This document shows, one piece after another, positions 52,742 to 60,502 of a stretch of 64,000 nt of DNA. Location of the stretch: positions 1 through 64,000 of the forward strand of contig NZ_MDCR01000015.1 of NCBI RefSeq assembly GCF_001723055.1, written 5' to 3'. Position 1 is the stretch's first letter. Every line of letters begins with the position of its first letter. The notes under the pieces are model-generated. The model was given only the letters and a program-made list of their open reading frames with translations. It made no database searches and had not been told where the DNA came from. The DNA is from Streptomyces niveus (GTDB lineage Bacteria > Actinomycetota > Actinomycetes > Streptomycetales > Streptomycetaceae). The translations under genes were made by a program, and so were the position numbers.

Positions 52742-53985
52742 CGGGGGCTCTCCACGCGCGCGCCGGTGGGCGCGGGGGCGTACGGCAGGGTCGCGCGGAC
52801 CGCGAAGCCGCCGGTGTCCCGGGGCCCGGCGCGGAACGTGCCGCCGTACAGCGCGACGCGCTCGCGCATGCCCACCAGGCCGTGGCCCTCCCGCGGTTGA
52901 CCCGCGCGCGGCGGGCCGTCGTCGACTATCTCGATGTCCACCACCCCGTCCACGGCGGTCACCCGCACCCGGCAGGGCACCTCGGGGCCCGCGTGCCGCA
53001 GCACGTTCGTGAGCGCCTCCTGGACGATCCGGTGGACGGCCAGCCCCGCGCCCTCCGGCAGTCCCTCCAGGCCCTCGGTGGTCAGCTCCGCGCCCGCGCG
53101 GCGCGCCAGTTCGGGCAGCGCGCGGGGGCCGGGCACGGGGCCGAGGGCCGCGGGCAGGCGCTCGCCGGTGGTGTCCGAGCGCAGCACACCGAGCATGTGC
53201 CGCATCTCGGTGAGCGCGCCCCGGCCGGTGGCCTCGATGATCCGCAGCGCGTCGTGCGCCTCCTCGGGCCTGGTCCGTACGACATGGTTGGCCACACTCG
53301 CCTTGACGACGATCAGACCCATCGAGTGCGTCACGACGTCGTGCAGCTCCCGGGCGATCCGCAGCCGCTCCTCCGTGACGGCGCGCTGGGCGATCTGCTG
53401 CCCGGTCCGCAGGACGAGGGCGCGCCGCTCCCGTACGACCCGGCCCAGCTCCCCGGCGGCCAGCAGCGCGGCGAAGCCGAGCAGCAGCTGGCCCGGGCCC
53501 GCCGACCACCAGTAGGCGTCCGCGCCGCCGGCCGGGGCGAGGAGTCCGGCCACGGTCAGGAAGAGGATCGCCAGGCCCGGCAGCCAGCGCTCCCACCAAC
53601 GGCGGCCCTCGCGCGTCACGGTGACCGCGTAGAGCGCGAACGCCGCGGGCAGGAGCGGATCCCACAGGGCGTCGCACACCACGGCGACGGCGGAGACCCC
53701 GGTCACCCAGCAGAAGACGGGCAGCGGGGCGAGCCGGCGCAGCGCCGCCGGGAGGGTGGCGGCGGCCATCAACGACAGCTGGAGCCAGAACGGCACCGCC
53801 CGGTCGCCGGCGGCCGTCCCGCTCCCCGGGCCCGGCACGGTGGCGTCGGGGCTGCCGGTGGAGATGAGCAGCAGGGCGTACACGAGAACGGCGAGCGCGT
53901 CGCGCCCGAGCACGGCACGCCCGGCGGCGCCGGGCCCCGCGGCACCGCGCCCGAACACCGCGCGTGCACGGCTGTGGACGGTCAT
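52738..53985 (-). CDS. Sensor histidine kinase (HisKA_3 type)
   Basis: 415 residues from ATG 53985. Several hydrophobic segments form the N-terminal sensor region (about 1-165), with little extracellular loop, suggesting membrane sensing. Then the dimerisation/phosphoacceptor motif ERLRIARELHDVVTHSMGLIVVKA and a GHKL ATPase domain (VQEALTNVLRHAGP, VDIEIVDDGPP, GHGLVGMRERVALYGG). Phosphorylates the overlapping response regulator. Signal unknown; neighbouring ABC exporter suggests envelope stress or drug sensing, as in many DesK-like pairs. Confidence 0.9.
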   Translation of the reverse strand: MTVHSRARAVFGRGAAGPGAAGRAVLGRDALAVLVYALLLISTGSPDATVPGPGSGTAAGDRAVPFWLQLSLMAAATLPAALRRLAPLPVFCWVTGVSAVAVVCDALWDPLLPAAFALYAVTVTREGRRWWERWLPGLAILFLTVAGLLAPAGGADAYWWSAGPGQLLLGFAALLAAGELGRVVRERRALVLRTGQQIAQRAVTEERLRIARELHDVVTHSMGLIVVKASVANHVVRTRPEEAHDALRIIEATGRGALTEMRHMLGVLRSDTTGERLPAALGPVPGPRALPELARRAGAELTTEGLEGLPEGAGLAVHRIVQEALTNVLRHAGPEVPCRVRVTAVDGVVDIEIVDDGPPRAGQPREGHGLVGMRERVALYGGTFRAGPRDTGGFAVRATLPYAPAPTGARVESPR

Positions 53986-54099
53986 GCCCCGACCGTAGAG
54001 GCCGCCGGTGGGCCGCCGCCTCCCTCCCGAGAGGGAGACGAGCGCGTTCCGTCCCCGGCCCGACGCGCCGACGGCGGGGCGCGCGGGACCGTACGGCGC

Positions 54100-54816
54100 A
54101 TGATCGAAGTCTGTGACCTGACCAAACGCCACGGCTCGACGCCCGCCGTCGACGCGCTGTCCTTCCGGGCCGAACCGGGCCGGGTGACCGGTTTCCTCGG
54201 CCCCAACGGCGCGGGCAAGTCGACGACCCTGCGCCTGCTGCTGGCCCTCGACCGCCCCGACCGCGGCCACGCGCTGATCGGCGGGCGGTCCTACGTACGG
54301 ATGCGCGATCCGCTGCGCACCGTGGGCGCGCTGCTCGACGCGTCGTCCGTGCACGGCGGCCGGACCGCCCGCGCCCATCTGCGCACCCTCGCCCGCACCC
54401 ATCGCATCCCGGACAGCCGGGTGGGCGAGGTGATCGGCCTGACGGGCCTCGACGGCGTCGCGGGGCGCCGCGCGGGCACCTTGTCACTGGGTATGCGGCA
54501 GCGGCTGGGGATCGCCGCCGCGCTGCTCGGCGATCCGGCCGTGCTGCTGCTGGACGAGCCGGTCAACGGGCTCGACCCGGAGGGCATCGTCTGGATCCGC
54601 ACCCTGATGCGGGAGCTGGCCGCCGAGGGGCGGACCGTGCTGGTCTCCTCCCACCTGATGAGCGAGGCGGCGCTGACGGTCGACCAGGTGGTGGTGATCG
54701 GGCGGGGCAGGCTCCTCGCCGAGGGCGACGTGGCCGAGATCGTCCGTACGTACGCGGGGCCGGCGGGTTCTCTTGAAGAGGCGTATCTGCGGCTGACGTC
54801 GGGCGGTGCGCGATGA
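54100..54816 (+). CDS. ABC transporter ATP-binding protein (exporter type)
   Basis: 238 residues from ATG 54100. Walker A GPNGAGKST, signature LSLGMRQRL, Walker B LLLDEPVNGLDPEG and H-loop SSH. The architecture is that of the DrrA/CcmA-like exporters. It overlaps its permease gene by 4 nt and is divergent from the two-component system, which probably controls it. Confidence 0.92.
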   Translation: MIEVCDLTKRHGSTPAVDALSFRAEPGRVTGFLGPNGAGKSTTLRLLLALDRPDRGHALIGGRSYVRMRDPLRTVGALLDASSVHGGRTARAHLRTLARTHRIPDSRVGEVIGLTGLDGVAGRRAGTLSLGMRQRLGIAAALLGDPAVLLLDEPVNGLDPEGIVWIRTLMRELAAEGRTVLVSSHLMSEAALTVDQVVVIGRGRLLAEGDVAEIVRTYAGPAGSLEEAYLRLTSGGAR

Positions 54817-55604
54817 GCGCCGTACGGGGCGGGCCGGGCGGCCGGCTGTTCGCCGCCGCGCTCTCGGCCGAGCTGCTCAAACTCCGTACGCTGCGCTCCA
54901 CCTGGTGGACCCTGGCCGCCGTCGTGGGCCTCTCCGTCGGCATCGGGTACCTCTACGGCTCGGTGATCAAGGGCAATTACGACGACTTCGGCGCCACCCC
55001 CGACTGGGACCCGGTCGGCTACGGCTTCGCCGGCACCAACGTCGCCCAGCTCGCGCTCGTCTGCTTCGGGGTGCTCGCCGTTGGAGCCGAGTACGCGACG
55101 GGGACGGTCCGGGCCTCGCTCACCGCCGTACCGCGCCGGGGTGTGTTCGGCGCCGCGAAGCTCACGGCCGTCGCCGTGACGGCCTTCGCGGTGACCCTGC
55201 CCACCGCCTTCGTCACCTTCGCCGCCGCGCAGGGCGCGATGGGGGAGCGGCAGAACGCGGCGCTCGGCGACCCGGGCGCGGTGCGCGCGACGGTGGGGCT
55301 CGCCGTCTATCTGACCCTGCTGTGTCTGATTTCCGCCGCTGTCACGATGATGCTGCGCAGCACGGTCCTGGCGCTCGGCATCCTCGTGCCGCTGTTCTTC
55401 ATCGTCTCGGACATCCTCGCGCATCTGCCCGGCGTCGGGTCCGTCGCGCGGTACCTGCCCAGCGTCGCCGGGGCCCAGATCCTGCGGGTCGTCCCCGACG
55501 ACCGGATCGACGTGGGCACGTGGGGCGGGCTGGCCGTACTGCTGCTCTGGACGGCCGCCGCGCTCTGCGGAGGGCTCGTGACGCTGCGTCGACGCGATGC
55601 GTGA
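54813..55604 (+). CDS. ABC-2 type permease
   Basis: 263 residues with six membrane segments of the ABC-2 family: an N-terminal FAAALSAELLKLRTLRSTWWTLAAVVGL, LALVCFGVLAVGAEYATGTVRASLTAVPRRGVFGAAKL and later hydrophobic helices. Pairs with the overlapping ATPase to export an unknown compound, perhaps a lantibiotic or membrane-active drug. Confidence 0.88.
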   Translation: MSAVRGGPGGRLFAAALSAELLKLRTLRSTWWTLAAVVGLSVGIGYLYGSVIKGNYDDFGATPDWDPVGYGFAGTNVAQLALVCFGVLAVGAEYATGTVRASLTAVPRRGVFGAAKLTAVAVTAFAVTLPTAFVTFAAAQGAMGERQNAALGDPGAVRATVGLAVYLTLLCLISAAVTMMLRSTVLALGILVPLFFIVSDILAHLPGVGSVARYLPSVAGAQILRVVPDDRIDVGTWGGLAVLLLWTAAALCGGLVTLRRRDA

Positions 55605-55638
55605 GTGCCCGGGGCCATCGGGATGCCGTGAGCGTGGG

Positions 55639-55644
55639 TACCCT
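55639..55644 (+). promoter_or_regulatory. -10 element for the DUF3039 gene
   Basis: TACCCT lies 8 nt before ATG 55653 with no ribosome-binding site between, consistent with a leaderless mRNA. Confidence 0.4.
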
Positions 55645-55652
55645 TGGCGGTT

Positions 55653-55955
55653 ATGAGCACTCTTGAGCCCGAGCGCGGGGCAGGTACGGGCACCCTCGTG
55701 GAGCCGACACCGAAGGTGTCGCACGGCGACGGCGACCACGAGCGCTTCGCCCATTACGTCCAGAAGGACAAGATCATGGCGAGTGCCCTCGACGGCACTC
55801 CGGTGGTGGCACTGTGCGGGAAGGTCTGGGTACCGGGGCGCGACCCCAAGAAGTATCCGGTCTGTCCGATGTGCAAGGAGATCTACGAGTCCATGGGCCC
55901 CGGCGGGGACAAGGACAAGGGCGGCAAGGACAAGAGCGGCAAGGGCAAGAGCTGA
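55653..55955 (+). CDS. DUF3039 domain protein
   Basis: 100 residues from ATG 55653 (MSTLEPERG); an upstream ATG adds three. Conserved core: HYVQKDKIMASALDGTPVVALCGKVWVPGRDPKKYPVCPMCKEIYE with three Cys that may bind a metal. The tail is Lys/Gly/Asp low-complexity. Found across Actinobacteria; function is unknown. Confidence 0.85.
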   Translation: MSTLEPERGAGTGTLVEPTPKVSHGDGDHERFAHYVQKDKIMASALDGTPVVALCGKVWVPGRDPKKYPVCPMCKEIYESMGPGGDKDKGGKDKSGKGKS

Positions 55956-55970
55956 GCCCCGGGGCTCAGC
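55951..55970 (+). terminator. Palindrome spanning the DUF3039 stop codon
   Basis: GCTGAGCCCCGGGGCTCAGC, perfect, including the TGA of the gene. It may act in termination or mRNA stability. Confidence 0.6.
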
Positions 55971-56032
55971 CGGGGACGGGTTCGGACAGGCCCTGGGCCC
56001 GTCGTTCCTTCCCGGAGCTGACTCGGACGCTG

Positions 56033-56072
56033 AACGGCTCCGGGGCGCGCGTACGCGCACCCCGGAGCCGTT
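56033..56072 (+). terminator. Terminator between the DUF3039 gene and the hexosaminidase
   Basis: AACGGCTCCGGGG pairs with CCCCGGAGCCGTT, with further pairing in the GCGCGCGTACGCGC loop. Confidence 0.8.
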
Positions 56073-56145
56073 CGCGTGCGCCCGGCGTGAGCGGGTAGGC
56101 GGAGGTGCCGGGGCGCGTGCCGCGTACACGTGTGCCTGATCACCG

Positions 56146-56161
56146 ATTGGTTGAGACCACT
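56146..56161. promoter_or_regulatory. DasR-type operator (dre site)
   Basis: ATTGGTTGAGACCACT keeps the TGGT-N4-ACCA core of the DasR element ACTGGTCTAGACCAGT. DasR is a GntR regulator of N-acetylglucosamine and chitin use, so a site upstream of a hexosaminidase is expected. Confidence 0.7.
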
Positions 56162-56190
56162 TGTCCGCACGTCCGGGCCGGGCCTAGTGT
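56161..56190 (+). promoter_or_regulatory. Hexosaminidase promoter
   Basis: TTGTCC (56161-56166) and TAGTGT (56185-56190) spaced by 18 nt. The -35 abuts the DasR-type operator. Confidence 0.55.
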
Positions 56191-56202
56191 CCAGCTGGAC
56201 AC
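56187..56202. promoter_or_regulatory. Second operator-like palindrome
   Basis: GTGTCCAGCTGGACAC, a perfect 16-nt palindrome overlapping the -10 and start of transcription, unlike the DasR element. Confidence 0.5.
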
Positions 56203-56259
56203 TCAACGACCCATTGACTCCGGCATATGCCAGCCGAATGAGGACTGAGGATTCACGTG

Positions 56260-57906
56260 ATGGACCTGATCCCGGCGCCCGTCAGTGTCGAAGGCCCGCA
56301 GAGCGGCGGCTTCGTCCCCGATTCGGCCACCACGCTCTGGGCGGCGCCCGGGACCGAGGGCACCGAGCGCTGGCTGCGCGCCACCGTCGGTGCGGCGCTG
56401 GGACTGCCGCTCGCCCCCGGCCCGGCAGGCGGCAGCAACGCCGTGTCGCTGCGCATCGACGAGTCCATGGCCCCCGAGGCGTACCGGCTGGACATCACCG
56501 CCGAGTGGGGCGCCGAGATCCACGGCGGCAGCGCGGCCGGTGTCTTCTGGGGCGCCCAGACGCTCCGTCAGCTGCTCGGCCCCAAGGCGTTCCGCCGCGC
56601 GCCCGTGTCCCCCGGCGTACGGCAGGAGATCCCCCGTCAGGTCATCGAGGACCAGCCGCGCTTCGGCTGGCGCGGTGTCATGCTCGACGTGTCACGGCAC
56701 TTCATGCCCAAGGACGGCGTGCTGCGCTTCCTGGACCTGATGGCCGCCCACAAGCTGAACGTCTTCCACTTCCATCTCACCGACGACCAGGGCTGGCGCG
56801 TCCAGATCAAGCGGTACCCGAAGCTGACCGAGGTCGGCGCGTGGCGCTCGCGGACCAAGTACGGCCACAGATACTCGGACATCTGGGACGAGAAGCCGCA
56901 CGGCGGTTTCTACACCCAGGACGACATCCGCGAGATCGTCGCGTACGCCGCCGAGCGGCACATCTCCGTCGTCCCCGAGATCGACATCCCCGGCCACTCG
57001 CAGGCCGCCATCGCCGCGTACCCGGAGCTGGGCAACACCGACGTCGTGGACACCGCGGCGCTGGACGTCTGGGACACCTGGGGCGTCAACCCGAACGTGC
57101 TCGCCCCAAGCGACAACACCCTGCGCTTCTTCGAGGGCGTCTTCGAGGAGCTGCTCGACCTCTTCCCGGCCGCCACCTCGCCGTTCATCCACATCGGCGG
57201 CGACGAGTGCCCCAAGGACCAGTGGAAGCGCTCGCCCGCCGCCCAGGAGCGGATCCGTGAACTCGGCCTGGCCGACGAGGACGAGCTCCAGTCCTGGTTC
57301 ATCCGGCACTTCGACGGCTGGCTCTCCGCGCGCGGCCGGCGCCTCATCGGCTGGGACGAGATCCTGGAGGGCGGGCTCGCCCCCGGCGCCGCCGTCTCCT
57401 CCTGGCGCGGATACGCGGGCGGGATCGCCGCCGCCAAGGCCGGCCACGACGTCGTGATGTGCCCCGAGCAGCAGGTGTATCTGGACCACCGTCAGTCGGC
57501 GGGCGAGGACGAGCCGATGCCCATCGGCTACGTCCGCACCCTCCAGGACGTCTACCGCTTCGAGCCCGTGCCGCCGGAGCTGACCGGCGCCGACGCCGCC
57601 CATGTCCTGGGCACCCAGGCCAATGTGTGGACCGAGGTGATGCAGGACCGCTCCCGTGTCGACTACCAGCTCTTCCCGCGCCTCTGCGCCTTCGCCGAGG
57701 TCGCCTGGTCGACCCTGCCCGACTCCCCGGACCGCGACTTCGCCGATTTCGAACGGCGAATGACCGCTCACTACAAGCGCCTTGACGCCCTGGGGGTCGA
57801 TTACCGGCCGCCCGGCGGCCCGTTGCCCTGGCACAAGCGCCCGGGACCGAACGGGGACTCGGCCGTTCTCGGACGTCCGATCGAAGGATCGCCCCCGATC
57901 GTGTGA
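56260..57906 (+). CDS. Beta-N-acetylhexosaminidase (GH20)
   Basis: 548 residues from ATG 56260 (GTG at 56257 is equally spaced from GAGG). Two domains: an N-terminal GH20b domain (1-150) and a TIM barrel with WRGVMLDVSRHFM, LNVFHFHLTDDQGWR, VVPEIDIPGHSQAAIAAYPEL, the catalytic Asp-Glu pair in HIGGDECPKDQW, and the Trp-lined pocket (GWDEILEGG, ANVWTE). Removes terminal GlcNAc/GalNAc with substrate-assisted catalysis. No signal peptide is visible, so it probably acts on imported chitobiose or on muropeptides in the cytoplasm. A DasR-type site and second palindrome sit in its promoter. Confidence 0.92.
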   Translation: MDLIPAPVSVEGPQSGGFVPDSATTLWAAPGTEGTERWLRATVGAALGLPLAPGPAGGSNAVSLRIDESMAPEAYRLDITAEWGAEIHGGSAAGVFWGAQTLRQLLGPKAFRRAPVSPGVRQEIPRQVIEDQPRFGWRGVMLDVSRHFMPKDGVLRFLDLMAAHKLNVFHFHLTDDQGWRVQIKRYPKLTEVGAWRSRTKYGHRYSDIWDEKPHGGFYTQDDIREIVAYAAERHISVVPEIDIPGHSQAAIAAYPELGNTDVVDTAALDVWDTWGVNPNVLAPSDNTLRFFEGVFEELLDLFPAATSPFIHIGGDECPKDQWKRSPAAQERIRELGLADEDELQSWFIRHFDGWLSARGRRLIGWDEILEGGLAPGAAVSSWRGYAGGIAAAKAGHDVVMCPEQQVYLDHRQSAGEDEPMPIGYVRTLQDVYRFEPVPPELTGADAAHVLGTQANVWTEVMQDRSRVDYQLFPRLCAFAEVAWSTLPDSPDRDFADFERRMTAHYKRLDALGVDYRPPGGPLPWHKRPGPNGDSAVLGRPIEGSPPIV

Positions 57907-57945
57907 CCCCCCGACCGGGGCTGTCCGTACGAAGAAGGCGTACAA

Positions 57946-57968
57946 GGAGTGCCAAATGATGGCATTCC
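57946..57968 (+). terminator. Terminator after the hexosaminidase
   Basis: GGAGTGCCA pairs with TGGCATTCC around a 5-nt loop, 40 nt past the stop; a smaller GTACG/CGTAC hairpin precedes it. The rest of the gap to 58151 shows nothing further. Confidence 0.6.
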
Positions 57969-58151
57969 GTATGTGTCGGTGAAGAGGCGTGAAATCGGAC
58001 CTTCCCCTCGTTCGGGGGCGGATCCGTGCTTCATGGACCCTCGGACCGGTGGGCCCGGAAGATGTGCCAGAGTTGCCTCGTCCGGCCTGTGAGCACGTAC
58101 GGTACGGCCAACACAGGCGGACAGCCGGGACACCGGGAAGGGGCAGCTGGG

Positions 58152-59048
58152 TTGACCACGCACGCACCGCAGACGGCGCAGTCCGTGACGCTGCCGGCCT
58201 CGCTCGACGAGGCCGTGGCGGCGCTGAGCGCCATGCCTGCCGCCGTGCCCGTCGCGGGTGGCACCGATCTGATGGCCGCCGTCAACAAGGGCCTTCTCAG
58301 GCCCGCGGGTCTGGTCGGTCTCGGCCGGATCAGCGAACTGCGCGGCTGGCACTACCAGGACGGACACGCCCTGCTGGGCACCGGACTCACCCACGCGCGC
58401 ATGGGGCGGCCCGACTTCGCCGCCCTCATCCCCGCGCTGGCCGCGTCCGCGCGGGCCGCCGGACCGCCCCAGATCCGCAACGCGGGCACGCTCGGCGGGA
58501 ACATCGCCAGCGCGGCCCCCACCGGCGACTCACTGCCCGTCCTGGCGGCCCTGGAGGCGGACCTCGTCGTCGCGGGCCCCGGCGGCGCGCGCCGTGAGAT
58601 CCCGGTCTCGCATCTGCTGGCGGGCCGCGAGATGCTGGCGCCCGCCGAACTCATCGGTTTCGTACGGGTTCCCCTGCTGCACGCCCCGCAGGTCTACCTC
58701 AAGGCGACCGGCCGCACCGGCCCCGGCCGGGCCACCGCGTCCGTCGCCGTCGTGCTCGACCCGGCGCGCCGGGGCGTGCGCTGCGCGGTCGGCGCGATCG
58801 CGCCGATGCCGCTGCGCCCGCTGGAGGCGGAGCGCTGGATCGCCTCGCTGATCGACTGGGACGCCGACCGCGGGCTGGCGCCCGAGGCGCTGGCGGCCTT
58901 CGGGGAGTACGTCGCCGCGGCCTGCATCCCCGACCCGGAACCGGCGGCGGACGGGAGCGAGCCGCCCGCCCTGCCGCCCGCCGTGCTGCACCTGAGGCGT
59001 ACCGTCGCCACGCTGGCTCGACGAGCACTGGGGAGGGCGCTGCCGTGA
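58152..59048 (+). CDS. FAD-binding subunit of a molybdenum hydroxylase (CoxM/XdhB type)
   Basis: 298 residues from TTG 58152 behind GGAAGGGG. PF00941 signatures: AVPVAGGTDLMAAVNKG and RNAGTLGGNIASAAPTGDSLPVLAALEA, the FAD diphosphate-binding AGGTD and TLGGN loops. Middle subunit of a CoxM-CoxS-CoxL style complex, passing electrons from the 2Fe-2S centres to its acceptor. GTGA overlap with the next gene. Confidence 0.9.
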   Translation: MTTHAPQTAQSVTLPASLDEAVAALSAMPAAVPVAGGTDLMAAVNKGLLRPAGLVGLGRISELRGWHYQDGHALLGTGLTHARMGRPDFAALIPALAASARAAGPPQIRNAGTLGGNIASAAPTGDSLPVLAALEADLVVAGPGGARREIPVSHLLAGREMLAPAELIGFVRVPLLHAPQVYLKATGRTGPGRATASVAVVLDPARRGVRCAVGAIAPMPLRPLEAERWIASLIDWDADRGLAPEALAAFGEYVAAACIPDPEPAADGSEPPALPPAVLHLRRTVATLARRALGRALP

Positions 59049-60502
59049 CCACCGACGAGAACGAGAACTCCGGGACTCCGGAGGGGCGTCGACCCGACGA
59101 CCCGCGCGACCGTGCGCACGGCCACCCGCAGGAACGCGGCGCGTGGCAGCCGATCCCGCAGGGCGGCGAGTACGACGCCGAGGCGACCGCGTTCGTCCAA
59201 CTGCCGCCCGAGGACCGGGCGGACGCCCCGCTGGCGGCGCGCGGACACGGCTACGTACCACCGACGATCGACCAGCGGCCGGCCGACGGCGGCGTGGTTC
59301 ACGCGGGTCCGGCGGACGTCGGGCAGTGGGCGCCGTACACGCCGCAGACGCAGCCCGACCCGTACGGCTACGCCCCGCAGGGGGCCGTCGCCCCGGACGT
59401 GCCGCACGACCCGCAGGCGACCGGTCAGTGGGCCTTCACCGACGCGGCCGGCGACTCCCGTACGGAGCAGGGCCCCCCGGCCCCGCAGCCGGCCCCCCCG
59501 GCTCCCACCGGGCAGTGGGTGATCCCGGTCATCGGAGACGATCTTCCGGACGAATCGGGCGAGTTCACCACCTCCATGCCCACCACGTCGCAGTGGTCGG
59601 GCGGTGCGCCGCCCGCCACCCTTCCGGGTGGTGCGCGCGCCCCGTGGGCACCGGAACCGGAACCCGAACCGGAACCGGCTCCTCAGCCCGTACCGGAGCC
59701 GGTGGCGGAGCCCGTGACGGACCTCGCGCCGGATCCCGCCTCGGAGCCGACTCCGCAGGCCGTACCCGAGGCGGACGCCGAGCCCGCACCGGAAGCCGTG
59801 ACGGAAGCGGAGACGCAGGCAGACGCGCAAGCGGAGCCCGCGCCGGAAGCGGAACCCGAACCCGCGGCCGAACCGGAACCCGCGCCCGCCCCCCTCACCA
59901 CCAGCAACGACAGCGCCGAACACCCCGCCGACTCCTACGTCCTGCGCGTCAACGGCGGCGACCGCCCCGTCACCGACGCCTGGATCGGCGAGTCCCTGCT
60001 CTACGTCCTGCGCGAGCGCCTCGGCCTCGCCGGTGCCAAGGACGGCTGCTCGCAGGGCGAGTGCGGTGCCTGCAACGTGCAGGTCGACGGCCGGCTCGTC
60101 GCCTCCTGCCTCGTCCCCGCGGCCACCGCGGCCGGCTCCGAGGTCCGTACGGTCGAGGGCCTGGCCTCCGACGGCGAACCGTCCGACGTCCAGCGCGCCC
60201 TGGCCAACTGCGGCGCCGTGCAGTGCGGTTTCTGCATCCCCGGCATGGCCATGACCGTCCACGACCTGCTCGAAGGCAACCACGCCCCCAGCGAACTGGA
60301 GACCCGCCAGGCGCTGTGCGGCAACCTCTGCCGCTGCTCCGGATACCGGGGCGTGCTCGACGCCGTCGGCGAGGTCGTCGCCGAACGCGCGGCGAGCGCC
60401 GAGGCCGCCGCCGACGAGGCCCGTATCCCGCACCAGGCACCACCGGGCGCCGGCGGCGCCCACCCCGCACCTCTCGACCCGCACGACGGAGGCATGGCGT
60501 GA
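59045..60502 (+). CDS. 2Fe-2S subunit of a molybdenum hydroxylase with a long disordered N-terminus
   Basis: 485 residues. The last 170 form a normal CoxS-type subunit: ferredoxin-like CSQGECGACNVQVDG...SC and an all-helical second cluster CGFCIPGM, CGNLCRCSGY. The first 290 residues are acidic and Pro-rich, with repeated GQW/SQW words (DVGQW, ATGQW, PTGQW, TTSQW) and long PEPEPE runs. CoxS proteins are usually about 160-200 residues, so this fusion is unusual. It is the middle gene of the operon. Confidence 0.88.
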   Translation: MTTDENENSGTPEGRRPDDPRDRAHGHPQERGAWQPIPQGGEYDAEATAFVQLPPEDRADAPLAARGHGYVPPTIDQRPADGGVVHAGPADVGQWAPYTPQTQPDPYGYAPQGAVAPDVPHDPQATGQWAFTDAAGDSRTEQGPPAPQPAPPAPTGQWVIPVIGDDLPDESGEFTTSMPTTSQWSGGAPPATLPGGARAPWAPEPEPEPEPAPQPVPEPVAEPVTDLAPDPASEPTPQAVPEADAEPAPEAVTEAETQADAQAEPAPEAEPEPAAEPEPAPAPLTTSNDSAEHPADSYVLRVNGGDRPVTDAWIGESLLYVLRERLGLAGAKDGCSQGECGACNVQVDGRLVASCLVPAATAAGSEVRTVEGLASDGEPSDVQRALANCGAVQCGFCIPGMAMTVHDLLEGNHAPSELETRQALCGNLCRCSGYRGVLDAVGEVVAERAASAEAAADEARIPHQAPPGAGGAHPAPLDPHDGGMA

